Origin: Arachis hypogaea
Taxonomy: Eukaryota > Streptophyta > Magnoliopsida > Fabales > Fabaceae
Direction of reading: 5' to 3'
NCBI RefSeq assembly: GCF_003086295.3
Contig: NC_092041.1
Location: forward strand, 98,357,827 to 98,421,826
DNA length: 64,000 nt
Positions 50,889 to 63,279 of the stretch are shown here, piece after piece; the first letter of the stretch is position 1; every line of letters starts with the position of its first letter. Made by a program: the position numbers and the translations under genes. Under the pieces are notes generated by a model, which searched no databases, had not been told where the DNA came from, and was given only the letters and a program-made list of their open reading frames with translations.

Positions 50889-51960
50889 ATGAGCACACCA
50901 AAGATGAAACTTGACGAAACAGTTAACAATCCTGCACTCTATACAAAAACCACCCCAGCGGTTGCGGATGGAACAAACCTAGAAAAGGTGACCGAGATAT
51001 AAATATAGAACTTAAAACAGTAGCCATAATCCAATATGTAAAGAACAATATAAGCTAAAACAATACAAGCTAAAAATGATTACCCTATTAAAAATCAATA
51101 TCATCATCAAAGTCTGCAACATCATAATATTCATTTTTATTAGCCCCAGAACTAAAGCCGATGGACAATTCGACAATGCAGTCCCCTCCAAATGGAGACT
51201 TAAGACTAATAGGAGGCTTGGTGTCAGAAATCCTAGAAGGATTACTCTCATCCACTTGATAAGTTACATCATTCTCTTCCTCATCCTCCTCTACATGTAC
51301 ATGATTGATTTCAATTCGACCTCTTGGTTTAGTGTTTACAACAACACGCCACATAGACTTGCAATTTCCAGGATAAGGTAAGAAGTAAACTTGTTTAGCT
51401 TTTTGGGCGACAATGAAAGGATTATAGTGGCGATATCTTTTACTATGGTTGAATTCAGTTATTTTGTAGTCCTTATGAATACGTGTTCCCATTGGACGAC
51501 TTAGATCATACCATTGACATTTGAACAAAACAACTCGATTAGAGTCACTACCAGTGTATTCAAGTTCGAGTATATCTTCTAATACTCCAAATCAATCACT
51601 TTTCCCATTGCCTATATCACCTTTAACAGACACACCGGTGTTATTATTTTTTTTTCCTTTTGCCTTTGTAAGAGTATGAAATGTATATCCATTTACTTTA
51701 TAAATTGGATAACTTGTTGCTTTGTTTGAAGGGCCCCAAGAAAATGATTGCAAACCAGGATCAACAATTTCATTGCATTGATTTTGAACCTAGTTAGAAA
51801 CATGCAACAAATTATTTAATAGAAGTGATATGTGATGCAAATCTTTAGTTAGAAACCTTTACAATAAATGATACGAGTTTATGCACTTACATATGATGCA
51901 AACCAAGGGAGAAATCGGTCATCGCTTTCTCTAGGACAAGTTTCTTTCCAAAACCTTGAT
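50889..51960 (-). pseudogene. CACTA transposon protein fragment with DUF4216 domain
   Basis: The minus-strand open frame 51528-51088 (146 residues) carries the DUF4216 signature: LFKCQWYD-like start (MFKCQWYDLSRP), FNHSKRYRHYNPFIVAQKAK, QVYFLPYP and WRVVVNTKPRGRIEI, then an acidic tail ending DFDDDIDF. Upstream (to about 51960) further pieces match, with stops: VDPGLQSFSWGPSNKATSYP, VNGYTFHTLTKAKGKK, LEDILELEYTGSD. DUF4216 is the C-terminal domain of the first CACTA protein. The transposase core is missing. It probably belongs with the Transposase_24 fragment at 30857-32777, on the other side of the outer retroelement. Confidence 0.8.
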
Positions 51961-52189
51961 GAAAGTAGGACTAGAGTTTATAAGCTATGGGATTCGTTAG
52001 TAGAACAAGTGTAATTAACTGTTTGATAAAAGATTTGCACACTTACATATAGAAAGAGCTAAGTTTGCTTTCACTGAGTAGAATATGCAAATGAGCTACG
52101 GCCTTGTCTCATTCATCTAACCAATGATCTTTAGCTTTTCCAACCTTGCGACCAGGTCTATTAAATATTGATAAAGAAGCTTTAATTGT

Positions 52190-52473
52190 GTCTCCCCCAT
52201 CATCATTTCTTCCCACATAGGTTCCAAACCAGGATCGATGTGCCAGTGAAGGCGCTGGGCTCCCTTAGGGGGTGGATTGTAAGGTCCCACATCGATTGGG
52301 GAGGAGAACGAAGCATGCCTTATAAGGGTGTGGATACATCTCCCTAGCGTGACGCATTTTGATGAGTGAGTGTGGAGGATTTCGGCTATCATCCCTATCA
52401 TCAAAGAAAAACCGTGAGGCCTTGTGTGCCAAAGCAGACAATATCGTGCTAGAGGGTGGTCTGGACTGTTACA
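52190..52473. repeat. Short dispersed repeat, possibly a TRIM-like LTR
   Basis: A TGTAAGGTCCCACATCGATT start at 52278 and a GACTGTTACA end at 52473 give a TG...CA unit of 196 bp, preceded by a GATCGATGTGCCAGTGAAGG block. I recall similar sequences as a widespread plant repeat. Flanking 5-mers do not match, so insertion borders are unproven. Confidence 0.45.
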
Positions 52474-52479
52474 CGTGCA

Positions 52480-53310
52480 ATAACTAGGGATAGTTGATAG
52501 AACTTATTGAACTAAGGTACACCTTCCTGCTAGAGGGAGCGTACGCTTGTTCTAATTAGATAACTTGGCTTTAATCCTGTCTATCACGAACTGGAAATGA
52601 TGTTGGCTACACCGTTCATGAATGAAAGGAACTCCGAAATACCTCCCTAAGTTGGAAGTTAGGGAGATACCAAGCTCTTGACTCAACTAGTTTCTGAGGT
52701 TATGATTCACATTCTTCGAGAAGTAGACACAAGATTTGCTAAAGCTTATCCTCTGACCTGAACTGTCACAAAATATTCTGGGGGCTTCTATGATGACTTT
52801 CATTTGATTCTTATCCGTCTTTACAAATAGCACCAAATCGTCTGCAAAACAAAGGTGAGAAATTTTAAGCCCATTTCTTTACAAAGTAATCGGGTCTCAC
52901 TTACCTTCGTTCACTAATTTATTAATCAAATGAGATAATCTTTCAATGCAAAAGACAAAAAGATAAGGGGATAAAGGATCTCCCTGTTTGATTCCTCTAG
53001 AGGGAGAAAAAGTCTCCGACGAAGAGCCATTCTAAACTAGATTCATGGATAGAAATCTTATACAATAGTGGATAATATTCACAATATTTCTTGGGATGCC
53101 TACATCTTTGAAAGAATTTTTAATGAAGTCCCAATTCAGTCTATTATAAGCTTTTTCAAGATCTATTTTTATGGTCACGAGCCTTTTTTCTTGGTTCTTG
53201 TTTCTCATAAAATGTATGACCTCTTGTGTCACTAGGATATTATCTACACTGATCTTGCCTTTAACAAAACTAGACTGAATATTAGAAATAAGAGTAGACA
53301 TAAAATCTCT
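52480..53310 (-). pseudogene. LINE reverse transcriptase fragment
   Basis: Minus strand 53301-53032 reads NIQSSFVKGKISVDNILVTQ, EVIHFMRNK and TIKIDLEKAYNRLNWDFIK, i.e. RT motifs around the A box (D in KIDLEKAYNRL). It continues downstream with GIKQGDPLSPYLF, and FADDLVLF at about 52849-52826, the catalytic B box. Stops and frameshifts are frequent. The fragment lacks the endonuclease and 3' end. Confidence 0.8.
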
Positions 53311-53399
53311 AAAATGACAAATAATAATGTTAGTAATAATTTTATAACAAACATTACCTAGGCTAATAGAAATTTGTATCGTACCAATTATATAAGTTT

Positions 53400-54540
53400 A
53401 TTATTTTCTCTCATTTAGAGTTCATTTGTTTGGTTAATATTATTTTTAGCATTATCATTTGTAATTATTTTATTTATTTAAGTAGTCATGAGTTATATGT
53501 ATATGATTAATGTCTAATTTATAATATTTTAGTCTATGAATATTAATTATATTAATATTATAAGTATTCTATAAATATCATAATTAAGAAAGAATGGTAA
53601 TATTATTTAAATTGTTATAATATACAAATATTATAATTAACAAATAACTAGAATTTTTAATTATTTTCTGAAATAATAAAAAAATATATATCAGTTTTTT
53701 ATTTTTTGGATAATTTTTATTATAATATTATATTATTTTAACTTAAATAGTTATATTTAATAATATTATATTAATTTATAATTATTATAATTAATAAATT
53801 ATACTAATATTTTAAAATTATATTTTCTGCAAGAAATTCTAAATATTTTCGGATATTATTTTTTAAAATAGTTTTAATTATAATATTATATTATTATAAT
53901 TTTCTACTATTATAATTAATAAATAATGAGAATTTTTAATTATTCATTATTTTTTGCAAGAAATAAAAAATATATTTTGGAATTTTATTTTTTTGGATAA
54001 TTCTAACTATAATATTATATTATTGTAACCTAAATAATTGCCGTTAAAAATATTATTTTAATTATTAATTATTATTATAATAACTAAATAATAATATTTT
54101 AATAATTATATTTTATGCAAGGAATTAAAAATATTTTTGGATATTATTTTTTTAAACTAGTTTCAATTATAATATTATATTATTATAACTTAAATAATAT
54201 TCAATATATTATTATAATTTGTAAATATTATAATTAATAAATAACTAAAATTTTTTAATTATTAATTATTTTCTGAAAATAATTAAAAAATATTTCAGAT
54301 TTTTATTTTTTTTGGATAATTTTAATTATAGTATTATATTAATTTAATTTAAACAGTTGTAGTTAAATATATTATTTTAACTAGTAATTATTATAATTAA
54401 TAAATAATAATATTTTAATAATTATATTATCTGCAAGTAATTAAAAATATTTTCAGATTATATTTTTAAAATAGTTTTAATTATGATATTATATTATTAT
54501 AACTTGTAAATATTATAATATTTTTGTTTAATGTTTGTTA
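53400..54540. repeat. AT-rich two-part tandem repeat, ~290-bp period
   Basis: One word (TATTTTTTGGATAATTTTAA type) occurs near 53697, 53980 and 54298; an alternating word (GGATATTATTTTTTAAAATA type) occurs near 53858, 54142 and 54454. Both are followed by TATAATATTATATTATT. The period is about 283-318 bp with three repeats. It lies directly upstream of the first recognisable PMD segment at 54590 and may be intronic. Confidence 0.65.
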
Positions 54541-54589
54541 ATGTTTAAATTTTTTTGTTGTACTAGGCTAACAGAAACATTTTGCCCTG

Positions 54590-57014
54590 AAACCTTAATC
54601 CACCGAAAATATTAAATGCGACCAATGGAGTTCTACTACATTTCAAGGACTGGCAAGATTAGAGGACAAATCTCATTACATACTGCTCTAATCAAAAGGT
54701 AGAGGCCGAAGACTCGCACGTTTCACTTGCCAGTGGGTGAATGCACCATTATACTAGAAGATGTAGCACATCTATATGGGCTACCGATTGATGGGAGATC
54801 GTGACTAGAAGGACAAATAGTAGTCATGACTTCTTGGTTAACAATAGCTTGGCAATTTTTGGCAGGAAATCCAATGGGTTTACTAACTCTAAATATTACA
54901 TAAGGTTGTCATGGGTTTGCTATATCAAAGACACAGAGTGTTTAGACACTTGAGAGACTATCCAGCAATGTGTTAGGTGCCAATCTTCTGTTTGTTCGGT
55001 ACCACCCTCTTCGCGGATAAGTCGATAACCTATGTCCACGCGAACTATCTACCACTACTCCATGATTTTCAACAGATTCATACTTACAGTTGAGGGCAAT
55101 AATTCTTACACATCTTTACAGGACATTGTGCCATGCATCACAGTATGACTACAAAGAGATGAATGGCCTTCTTAATATTTTGTTTGCTTGAGTATAGGAG
55201 CGAATGTTATTGCTAGCGCCCATTCGTCGACAAGAGTTTGCACCAGATGCAATACCACTTGATCAAAAGTAACAGTAGATATTTTAATCTGTATTTTATT
55301 CGTATTTTATATGTATTTTACTAACAGTACATATTTCATTTGTATTTTAACGTTATATGTTGTAGGTAGAGTTATTGGCCACGACATAAAGCGTATACAT
55401 CAAAGAGCACAACATCATAGAGGTAGGAAATAGATGACATGGAGGAGGTCAGCGTTTGTGCTATGTATATATTAATATTAATTATGATATTAATTTTCAA
55501 ATAACTTGCTAGTAACTCTTGTTCAATAAATAAAATGTTACAGTTTGTTTGGCTGTCGTACCTAGAACTTATCATACTCAACAAGCTACATGGACATCTT
55601 GATATTTGTGACACAGTAATGTTATTGGTGTCATTCAAGAGCGTCAAATGGCATAGTGCGGACCGAGTGATGTGACAATTTGATTATGCATAACCCGTCC
55701 AGATCCTCCAAAATTCATTGCACTAGATGACCATTGCATGACTTTGCACGGAGTGCAGAACCATGACTAGAGCATGTTACATGCAGGATGGATAGTGGAT
55801 TGGAACAATTACCGCAACACTCGGTTGCGAAATGAATATCCCATTTCAATTGCCAATTTTCGATTGTCTTTTAATTATCTGACTTGGTACATAGGTACGT
55901 TCGGGGATTAGTTGATATTGTCGGAGAGAGTTTATTAACACTCAGCAACCACCGCAATTTTACCTTCCACCACCACAACATTTTTTTTTGTGTTTCAACC
56001 ATATGGTTTTAAAATGTAGCAATTTTTTGCAACGGTTTTTATGTGTACTATAAATTAAGTATTCTTAGAGAACAATTTTTATGCGTATCTTTTGTATAAT
56101 TATTTAAACAACATTAAAAAATTATTGCCTAAAAATAAATTATTGTAATGGTTATAAAATCATTCTCTAAAATAGTAAAAGAGAACGGTTTTATTTTGTT
56201 GCTATAAAATAATGAAAAATTGAACTTCAACAGCAACACAGTAAAAAATCGTTGTCTAAAACCATCTAAAAGAACGATTTTAAGGCGTTGCGAATTTCGG
56301 CGTTGCCAAAGCTCATATTTGTTGTAGTGCGTATCACCTAAACAACAATTATTTCCTTATGATCAACCATATCCACCACCACAACAATAATTGGAGCACC
56401 AAATTTTCTCTTATTACCAATAATATTTACCATAACAACTAGAACCATCACACCATAGCCACTACAGTCATTATAGCCACCACAGTCCCACCTACGAGCC
56501 ATCACCACCGCTACCACCACCACCATTATACCAGAGCTCGATCTACAACCCAAACTCACTTATACTATAATCATACCACAGTCCTATTTACTCATCATTT
56601 CCCCCAATCCCACAACAAATGTCCATATTTGGGGATGATCAAATCTCTCAATGGCTTGCTACTGGTGTGGGTGATTTCTTGGATTGGACCACATCTGCGC
56701 CACAACAGGAACTACATCAATGTCGGATAGACATGGTGACCACTTCTGTATTACCTGGTCAGGTGTCAATTAATAGTACGTATCTTTTAATCGACACAGA
56801 TCTTGTGCTTATTCCTCCACGTAGACCGATCGAGTTTGACTTGAACGTGGCGTTGGAAGAGAATGTTGATGAGTACAACCCTAGTGCATCTGCTCCCAGA
56901 AAGACATGTGGGTTGGGTACGGCAAAGGTTAGTGTTTCCAGTACTGGTCATCTGAATGAACCTATGACGGAGACTAATGCACCAAATAAGTGGACTCCTT
57001 CACCTATTGCATAG
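54590..57014 (+). pseudogene. Second plant mobile domain gene, heavily degraded
   Basis: Recognisable pieces with many stops: TIILEDVAHLYGLPIDG near 54750, a DYKEMNGLLNILFA segment near 55151, RRQEFAPDAIPLDQ near 55228, VMLLVSFKSVKWHSADRVM near 55619, and an open C-terminal stretch 56619-57014 with RRPIEFDLNVALEENVDEY. These are PMD-family segments in the right order. A CACTA-like remnant (56000-56329) interrupts it. It ends 385 bp from the converging end of a MuDR-type transposase pseudogene. It cannot make a full protein. Confidence 0.7.
56000..56329. mobile_element. Small CACTA-like remnant inside the PMD pseudogene
   Basis: The right end GTTGTAGTG (56329) is the complement of a CACTACAAC terminus. 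The interior has repeated GCAACGGTTTTT, GAGAACGGTTTTA, AACGATTTTAAGGCGTTGC words typical of subterminal repeats. The left end is not clear. Confidence 0.5.
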
Positions 57015-57399
57015 TTGATGAAAAAGTAAGAAGTTGCTTTAGTTTTTTGAAATTTTTGTATATGATTTTCGTATTAATAATAAAAGTTATTTATTTATAA
57101 AAAAGTTGTATTTAGTGATTATTCATGATATTAACTTCAAATTAACTTATAAAATTAACTCCAAAACTTAACTTGTTAATTCAAATACATTAATTCATAA
57201 AATTAACAAAAACATCCAATTACATTAATTAAAAAATTAACACATAAATTCAAATACATTAATTTATAAAATTAACAGAAAGTTTTAAATGCATTAATTT
57301 CTAAGATTAACTAAAAAATGGAAATACATTAATTTAAATACAACGACCTACAATGACCTACATATCATCACTGCCACCAACCCTGACACCTCCACTCAA

Positions 57400-60250
57400 T
57401 CAAGCATGCTGAGGACGTTGACTACGACTATGACCTTGCCTCCCGCATAGATGACATATCCGAGGACCATACATTTTCCATGAGTCTATTTTATTCAGGT
57501 AGCGGGTCAATTTGGGATATCTTTTGTGACTTGTCTCAAGGAAGGATTAGCGACCGTTCTCGATCCTAGTTAAGCAGGCCATATCTCCGGATCGTCCAAT
57601 GGTACAAACTCAAATTTGTAAACTTTAAGAATTTATGACATCATGTACACATCATTGACATATACTTGCCAAATGAGGTGCTGGTTAGCACAGCAATCAA
57701 TAACTTGGTGACACAGCAGTTGCTCCACCAGAAAGTGTCCAAAATCACACACACGCCGCGCAAGATCAATAGTTAACACTTTTTTATTAGCTATTTCGTG
57801 CACCTCAAACAACTTATTTCTCTATCAAACCGGTATACAACTATATTTTTTGCATGTTATATATTTGTTTCTATCCATTGAGTGGAAAATTCAAAGCAAG
57901 TAAATCTAGCACACTTGCGGTGGTGAGCCTCAGCACTCTTTTGCATAAATAGCTCGTTCAACTGATAAAATATTTCTCAGATGAGCACCAACACATGAAG
58001 ATTTTGGGAACCCTTTAAGATTGAATTCATACACTCAACTAGGTTAATCAGCGTGTGACCCCATCGATGTCTCTCGTCAAATTTTAATACCCACTGGCGA
58101 AGTTTGATGTTGTCTCACCATTGGACATATGTCTCATATTGCTCTTGCAATTTCTGGTTGTTGATGTTGTATTCCTCCACTATCACTAAATAGCCTGCAG
58201 ATCACACCATACATCATCGTATTAGGCACTACGAATACATCATAATTAGAAACAATAATAGCGTCAAATACCATATTAACAACAGGCTTATACAAGTACG
58301 GGACCTTGAATGCCCTTAAGAAGTTGTTACTGATGTGCCTAATGCAAAAACATCTATGATGCTCTTGGAGATTCCCAATCACTGTTGCTATGATTTATTG
58401 CTACTATTATTGACTCATGGCAATAAGATATAATTCCTATGTCATCTCTCCTAAGAATATACCTTCGTAAATTATTAAGAAAATGTACCACTCATTAGTG
58501 GTCTCACCCTCCACGATAGAGAAAGCAATCGGCACAATATTTTGGTCCCCATCTTGTGCAATTGCAACCAAAAGAACACATTTGTATTTTTCGTAAAGGC
58601 GTGTTCTGTCAACCTGAACCAAAGACTTACAATATCAGAACACTCTAATGCATAGATTGAAACTTCAGAGTATTCAGTATAGTATCATGATACTGTCTAC
58701 ATCTTTAGTCTCATTATACAGGGATCCTATTTCTCTTTGGACAACTAAGCCAGATATCTTTTGAACCATTACCGTGCACCACATTGGCAAATAGGGCTAG
58801 AAGTGAGTCGAGCTAGACCAAGCTCAAGCTCGGCTCACGAAAATTAAGCTTGGCTCACAGCTCGACTCATCAACAATCGAGTCTATTTGGTAAGCTCAAG
58901 CTCGACTCAACGAAAGCTCACGAGTTGGCTCGAGCTCACGATCTGACTCAAATAATAGGAACATAATCTATGATTCTATATCAATAAATTATAACTTATA
59001 TATATTAAAAAATATTTAAAAAAATAAATTTAATATATTGTCTATCTATCAATTATAAACTTTTTATTTATGTCCAACATCAAAATTATATATAAAAAAG
59101 ACTATAAAATTTTAAACAACTAAGAATATTAATATATATTAAATTATTAATACGCATATGTTATATGTATTTAATCTATACTTTTAATATTATATATATA
59201 ATCGAGCTAGCTCACGGGCTAATGAGTTGAGCATATCCAAGCTCAAGGTCGGGTCACCAGCTCACGAGTTCAGCTTATCGAGCTATTAATGAGTCAAGCT
59301 CGAGCTGGCTCATGAGCTGGCTTGACTCACTTCCAGTCCTATTGGCAGAGCTTGAAAAGATTCTTCCTAACCACTAAAGATTTCTTTGATGGAATTTTGC
59401 TTTGCTAACCAAGCCTTATAGTAACTGATAGTGTAGTTGAACTTGGATTGAACTTTTGCAATTATAGATTTCGCCTTTAAGGATGAGTTGGTTTCAATCA
59501 ATAGTCTTATAGCCTCCGTAATTGTATCTGAATCCAACTTAGAATAATTATGTGAAATCGTTCCTATAGTGCATGTGTGCCTCCCATTGTTTCTTCTTAT
59601 CTCCTTACAATCCTTCTTCCGAATAAAGTTGGCTCAGATAAGTCAATCATGCTCATAACCATACATCTTGCACTTTGCATAAAACGTATGTGGCTTGGAC
59701 TCATACACAGTATAATCGAATCCTCTAGAGATAGTGTAACTCCTAATTGCCACAACCACTGACTATCTAGAACTGTATTCCATCCCGATCATGAACTCAC
59801 CCTCCTCAAGAACAGAGTCTATAGAAAAACAAAAAGCCACTCGTCAATCCATCCAAAATATAAATTAAGAAAATATATTACTGATTCCTCACATATCCAT
59901 GTTTCCATATTCAGGGAATTATGGTACATGCATGGCGACAAGATCCAAACTACACATAAAAGGTGGAACAGTGAAGGGTTGAGTACCTACACATAGAACC
60001 ATTACATTTTGCATGACTGCCTCACCTGCCCCGTCAACATCCTTATTCTCATCACTGGCTTTGTAGTTACCTTTGAAGTCTTCTTTTCTATCATTGTTCA
60101 TTCCTTCGTACACTTTACCTCTATCATCTTTCATGTCTGAGTCATGTTGAATTTCATTTGCAGCTATATGTTCAAACTCAACATACAACTCAATCTTTGG
60201 TTGTTGCACCCGAGTTTGTTTATAATATGAAACATATGTTACATACTTGC
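57400..60250 (-). pseudogene. MuDR-type (MULE) transposase, inactivated
   Basis: Segments in order on the minus strand: an N-terminal acidic part (60209-59919, QPKIELYVEFEHIAANEIQH); the MuDR DNA-binding domain about 59810-59540 (EGEFMIGMEYSSR, AIRSYTISRGFDYTVYE, NGRHTCTI); the MULE catalytic domain from 58620 (VQVDRTRLYEKYKCVLLVAI, AQDGDQNIVPIAFSIVEGET); KFDERHRWGHTLINLVECMN near 58070; a SWIM finger decayed to VCDFGHFLVEQLL near 57760; and a zinc knuckle ICHLCGRQGHSRSQR with the last Cys lost, ending TGA at 57402-57400. Stops and a 550-bp hAT-type insertion at 58792 break it. It converges on the PMD pseudogene at 54590-57014, and both may belong to one MULE. No TIRs identified. Confidence 0.82.
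58792..59341. mobile_element. hAT-type MITE inserted in the MULE transposase
   Basis: The 18-bp terminal inverted repeats TAGGGCTAGAAGTGAGTC and (inverted) TAGGACTGGAAGTGAGTC match at 16 of 18 positions. The flanks are 8-bp repeats TTGGCAAA (58784-58791) and TTGGCAGA (59342-59349), 7 of 8 identical, the hAT size. Subterminal regions are dense in GAGCTCGAGC/GCTCACGAG words in inverted orientation, around an AT-rich centre. It has no coding capacity. Confidence 0.88.
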
Positions 60251-61399
60251 TTCGCTAATGATGGGTATAGCATTAAAGTGTATTAGCCCACCAAATATGA
60301 TTATAAGATTCATGTATAGAATATTACCCATTCTTTTTAAGATTGCTCTCTATACTTTGATAGAGACCGTACTGGTGCTTTGCAAACATCATATTGCATG
60401 GAATAACAAAGGAAAATGGATTCTTAGTTTCTCACATACAAAGCTCACACCCTCATGTGTATTTCATATAATCTCACAATTGTAATACACCAGTATATTT
60501 ATGGTACCTTCTATTACACCACCAACACACTAAAACAACTCTCCTTTTAATGAAGTAAAATGGTAACCAACTTCGTATTTATAGGCAACATTTTTTAGTA
60601 ACACTGGGAGCACTCAACACATAGTTCACGTGTTGAAATAACATCCAATCAACACATGACACGTGCGCAATATGCAACCTACATGTTAAGGGTGTAAGTT
60701 ACCGAATCAGACCAAAAATTATCACAAAATCGAATTGAAATTTACAACAACTAATCTAGAAACGACAAAAACTATTTTTTTAGTTTTTTCTTACAAAACT
60801 GATCGATTCGGTTTGGTTTTTGGTTGGATTAATGAAAACCAAACCGAAGATTAACCTGTCGTACCAATATTTTTACTATTCACCCTTTAACCTAACATCA
60901 ATAACCCTAAGTGATTGAAGGATGCAGTGCTTCCCTCCTTCGCTTTTCTTCTTCTGAAGAATCTCATAATCTCTCTCCTTCCCTCCTCTTCTATCCTCCT
61001 CCTTCCCCTCTGTTCTTCTCACGTAATCTGCGATGGTGGCTCGTTCTTCGTCGCGCCATCGTGATTTTAGGGTCCTAACCGCGACAATCTTTTCTGTCGC
61101 CAAGCACTCTCTTTTGCCAAGGAGCTCGTGCCGTCACAAAGCACCTCTTCGTTGCCAAGAAGCCCTCGCTATCACTATGTAGACCTCTCCGTCGTTGAGA
61201 ACCCTGTGCAATCTCTACTCAGCCAAGAACCCCGTGCCATCATCAAGCACTCTTCTACAATTCAACAATGTCTTCTTCGAAGGTCAATATATGCCCTAAT
61301 TTTTGGAATAAAATTTGTTATTGTTGCATTGGTTCTTTTGTTGTTGATGATTTTGTACTTCACTGGTCCTAATTTGTTGTTGTTGCTGGTCTAATTTGT

Positions 61400-61790
61400 T
61401 GGGTTAAATTTATTGCTGTTGTTGCCGATTTGCTGGCCCTAATTTTTAATTAGATAATAATTTGTTGCTGGTCCTAATTTTTTGTGGTTGGCACTGTAAA
61501 AATTTGTTACTATAATTTGTTGTTATTTCTGGTTATGTACTTTAGTACTTTAATTGTTGATGGTTTTGTACTTCATTAGCCCTAATTTGTTGTTGTTACT
61601 GGTCTAATTTGTTGAGTTAAATTTGTTGCTGTTGTTCCTAATTTCCAATTTTTAAATTTATTGCTATTATTACTATAATTTGTTGCTATTGTTTGAGAAC
61701 AGACTTGTTGTAATTCTTGGTATTTGATAACAAATTTTTAGACAATAATTTAATGTATGTTGTTGTTCATTTGTTATGTTTATGTGTATG
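61400..61790. repeat. TTTGTTGTTGTT-rich low-complexity sequence
   Basis: Repeated AATTTGTTGTTGTTGCTGGT and AAATTTGTTGCTGTTGTT words over about 390 bp within the hAT 5' region; no coding. Confidence 0.7.
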
Positions 61791-61794
61791 CAGC

Positions 61795-63245
61795 CAACAA
61801 GCAATGATCATCCAGCAGGTAATGAACCCACACCTAAAGTTGGAGGCAAAAATTTTAAGTATGTGGTGTGTTCGTCGATGGATAGCGGTGTACTTACCAA
61901 ACTCCCGCCTCATCCTAAATCAAAGAAAAGGAAGGTTGATGTAACTAATGTGGGATAAAATCCTATAAATCCAGCTCCAAGCACTATGAAAACTGATGAA
62001 AAGGAAGACAAAGATGACAAAAATGATATCAGAAAACCTTCTAGACCTAGATCTTGGACTTGGAATCACTTTACAAAGGATCCTAAGTCCAAGCCATCAC
62101 ATCTTAGGGCTAAGTGTAACTATTGTAGGGCATCATATGCTTGTGACTCTCATATCAATAGTATAACTAATATGCAATACCATTTATTGAATTAATGTAA
62201 AAACATTTCTAGGGATTCGAGTGACCCTAGTCAAACAATAATTACCTTTCAACAAAAAAAAAAGACGGGGAGAAGGTATTTACTTCTGTTACTTTTGATG
62301 CTGAAATGTATAGAAAAGTCCTTACTAGGATGATAATTGTTGATGAGCTAACATTTAAGTTTGTTGAAAATTAGGGTTTTATATTCTATATGAGTATTGT
62401 GCAACCTAGGTTTCCAATTCCGGAGAGGATTACTGTTGCTAAGGATTGTTGGAATCTTTATACTAGCGAGAAGAATAGGTTGAAAGATGTATTCAAACAA
62501 CCAAGTCAATCTGTTTATTTAACTATCGATTGTTGGACTTCTATACAAAATTTGAATTATATGTGTCTCAATGCTCATTACATTGACCATGATTGAAAAT
62601 TACAAAAGTGGATTCTCAATTTTTGTCTTATTAAAAACTACAAAGGAGAAAGAATTGGTAGAAAAATTGAGATATATTTTTTTGGTTGGGAGATATCTAG
62701 AGTATTCACAATTACTATTAACAATGCTAGTTCTAATGATACTACAATATCTTATCTAAGAACTAGAATAGAGGATTGGAATTTACATTCTTTGAGTGGA
62801 AAGCATTTAAATGTTAGGTGTTGTGCACATATTCTGAATCTTGTTGTTCATGATAGATGGATTGAAAGAGAAGCATGAATCTATTAGCAAGATAAAAAAT
62901 GCTACTAGATATGTGCATGCTTCTCTTAGTCGCATGAATAGGTTCAAAAATTTTATTAAGAAGGCTAGGATACAAGACAAGTGTACTGTTCAATTGGATG
63001 TCTCCACTAGATGGAACTCTACATACGACATGCATAAAAGTGATTTGAAGTTTCAAAAGGAATTTAAGAGGTTAGGATAGAGAGATACAGGGTATGCTCT
63101 AATGGAAGGTGGTATACCAAGGAATGTTTATTGGGACAATGCAAAACATTTTATGGAGTTTTTGAAAAACTTTCATGATGTTACAAAGGGTGTGTTTGGT
63201 AGTTTGTTTGTGACTTCTTCTCAATATTTTTATGAGTTTTTGTAA
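61795..63245 (+). pseudogene. hAT transposase (RICESLEEPER-like) with BED zinc finger
   Basis: A BED finger lies at 62060-62195: WTWNHFTKD, AKCNYCRASYAC, then MQYHLL; the expected final Cys follows after a stop. Then come FPIPERITVAKDCWNLYTSE (62407 onward), SVYLTIDCWTSIQNLNYMCL with AHYIDHD (62505-62594), RCCAHILNLVVHDR near 62817, IRNATRYVHAS-like (KNATRYVHASLSRMNRFKNF, 62898), and LDVSTRWNSTYDM (62994), the conserved C-terminal region with RWNST. At least five stops and several frame changes are visible, and the dimerisation segment is missing. Inactive. Confidence 0.82.
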
Positions 63246-63279
63246 GATTTTGAGAGTGTTCAAGGCTTCTTGTGGTAGT

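Larger units (their letters stand above)
60687..63265 (+). mobile_element. hAT element with degraded transposase, right end lost
   Basis: It begins near 60687 with TAAGGGTGTAAGTTACCG, similar to the T-A-G-G-G-T-G starts of plant hAT elements. It has a pyrimidine-rich region at 60920-61020 and a transposase pseudogene, then runs into LTR-like DNA after about 63265. The right terminus is not present. Confidence 0.55.

Noticed and set aside
52278..52473. Cassandra TRIM with a 5S rRNA-like promoter
   Set aside because: I could not find the 5S box A/C words expected in Cassandra LTRs.
60876..61103. 75-residue minus-strand frame rich in Arg and Glu
   Set aside because: It is the complement of the pyrimidine-rich leader of the hAT element.
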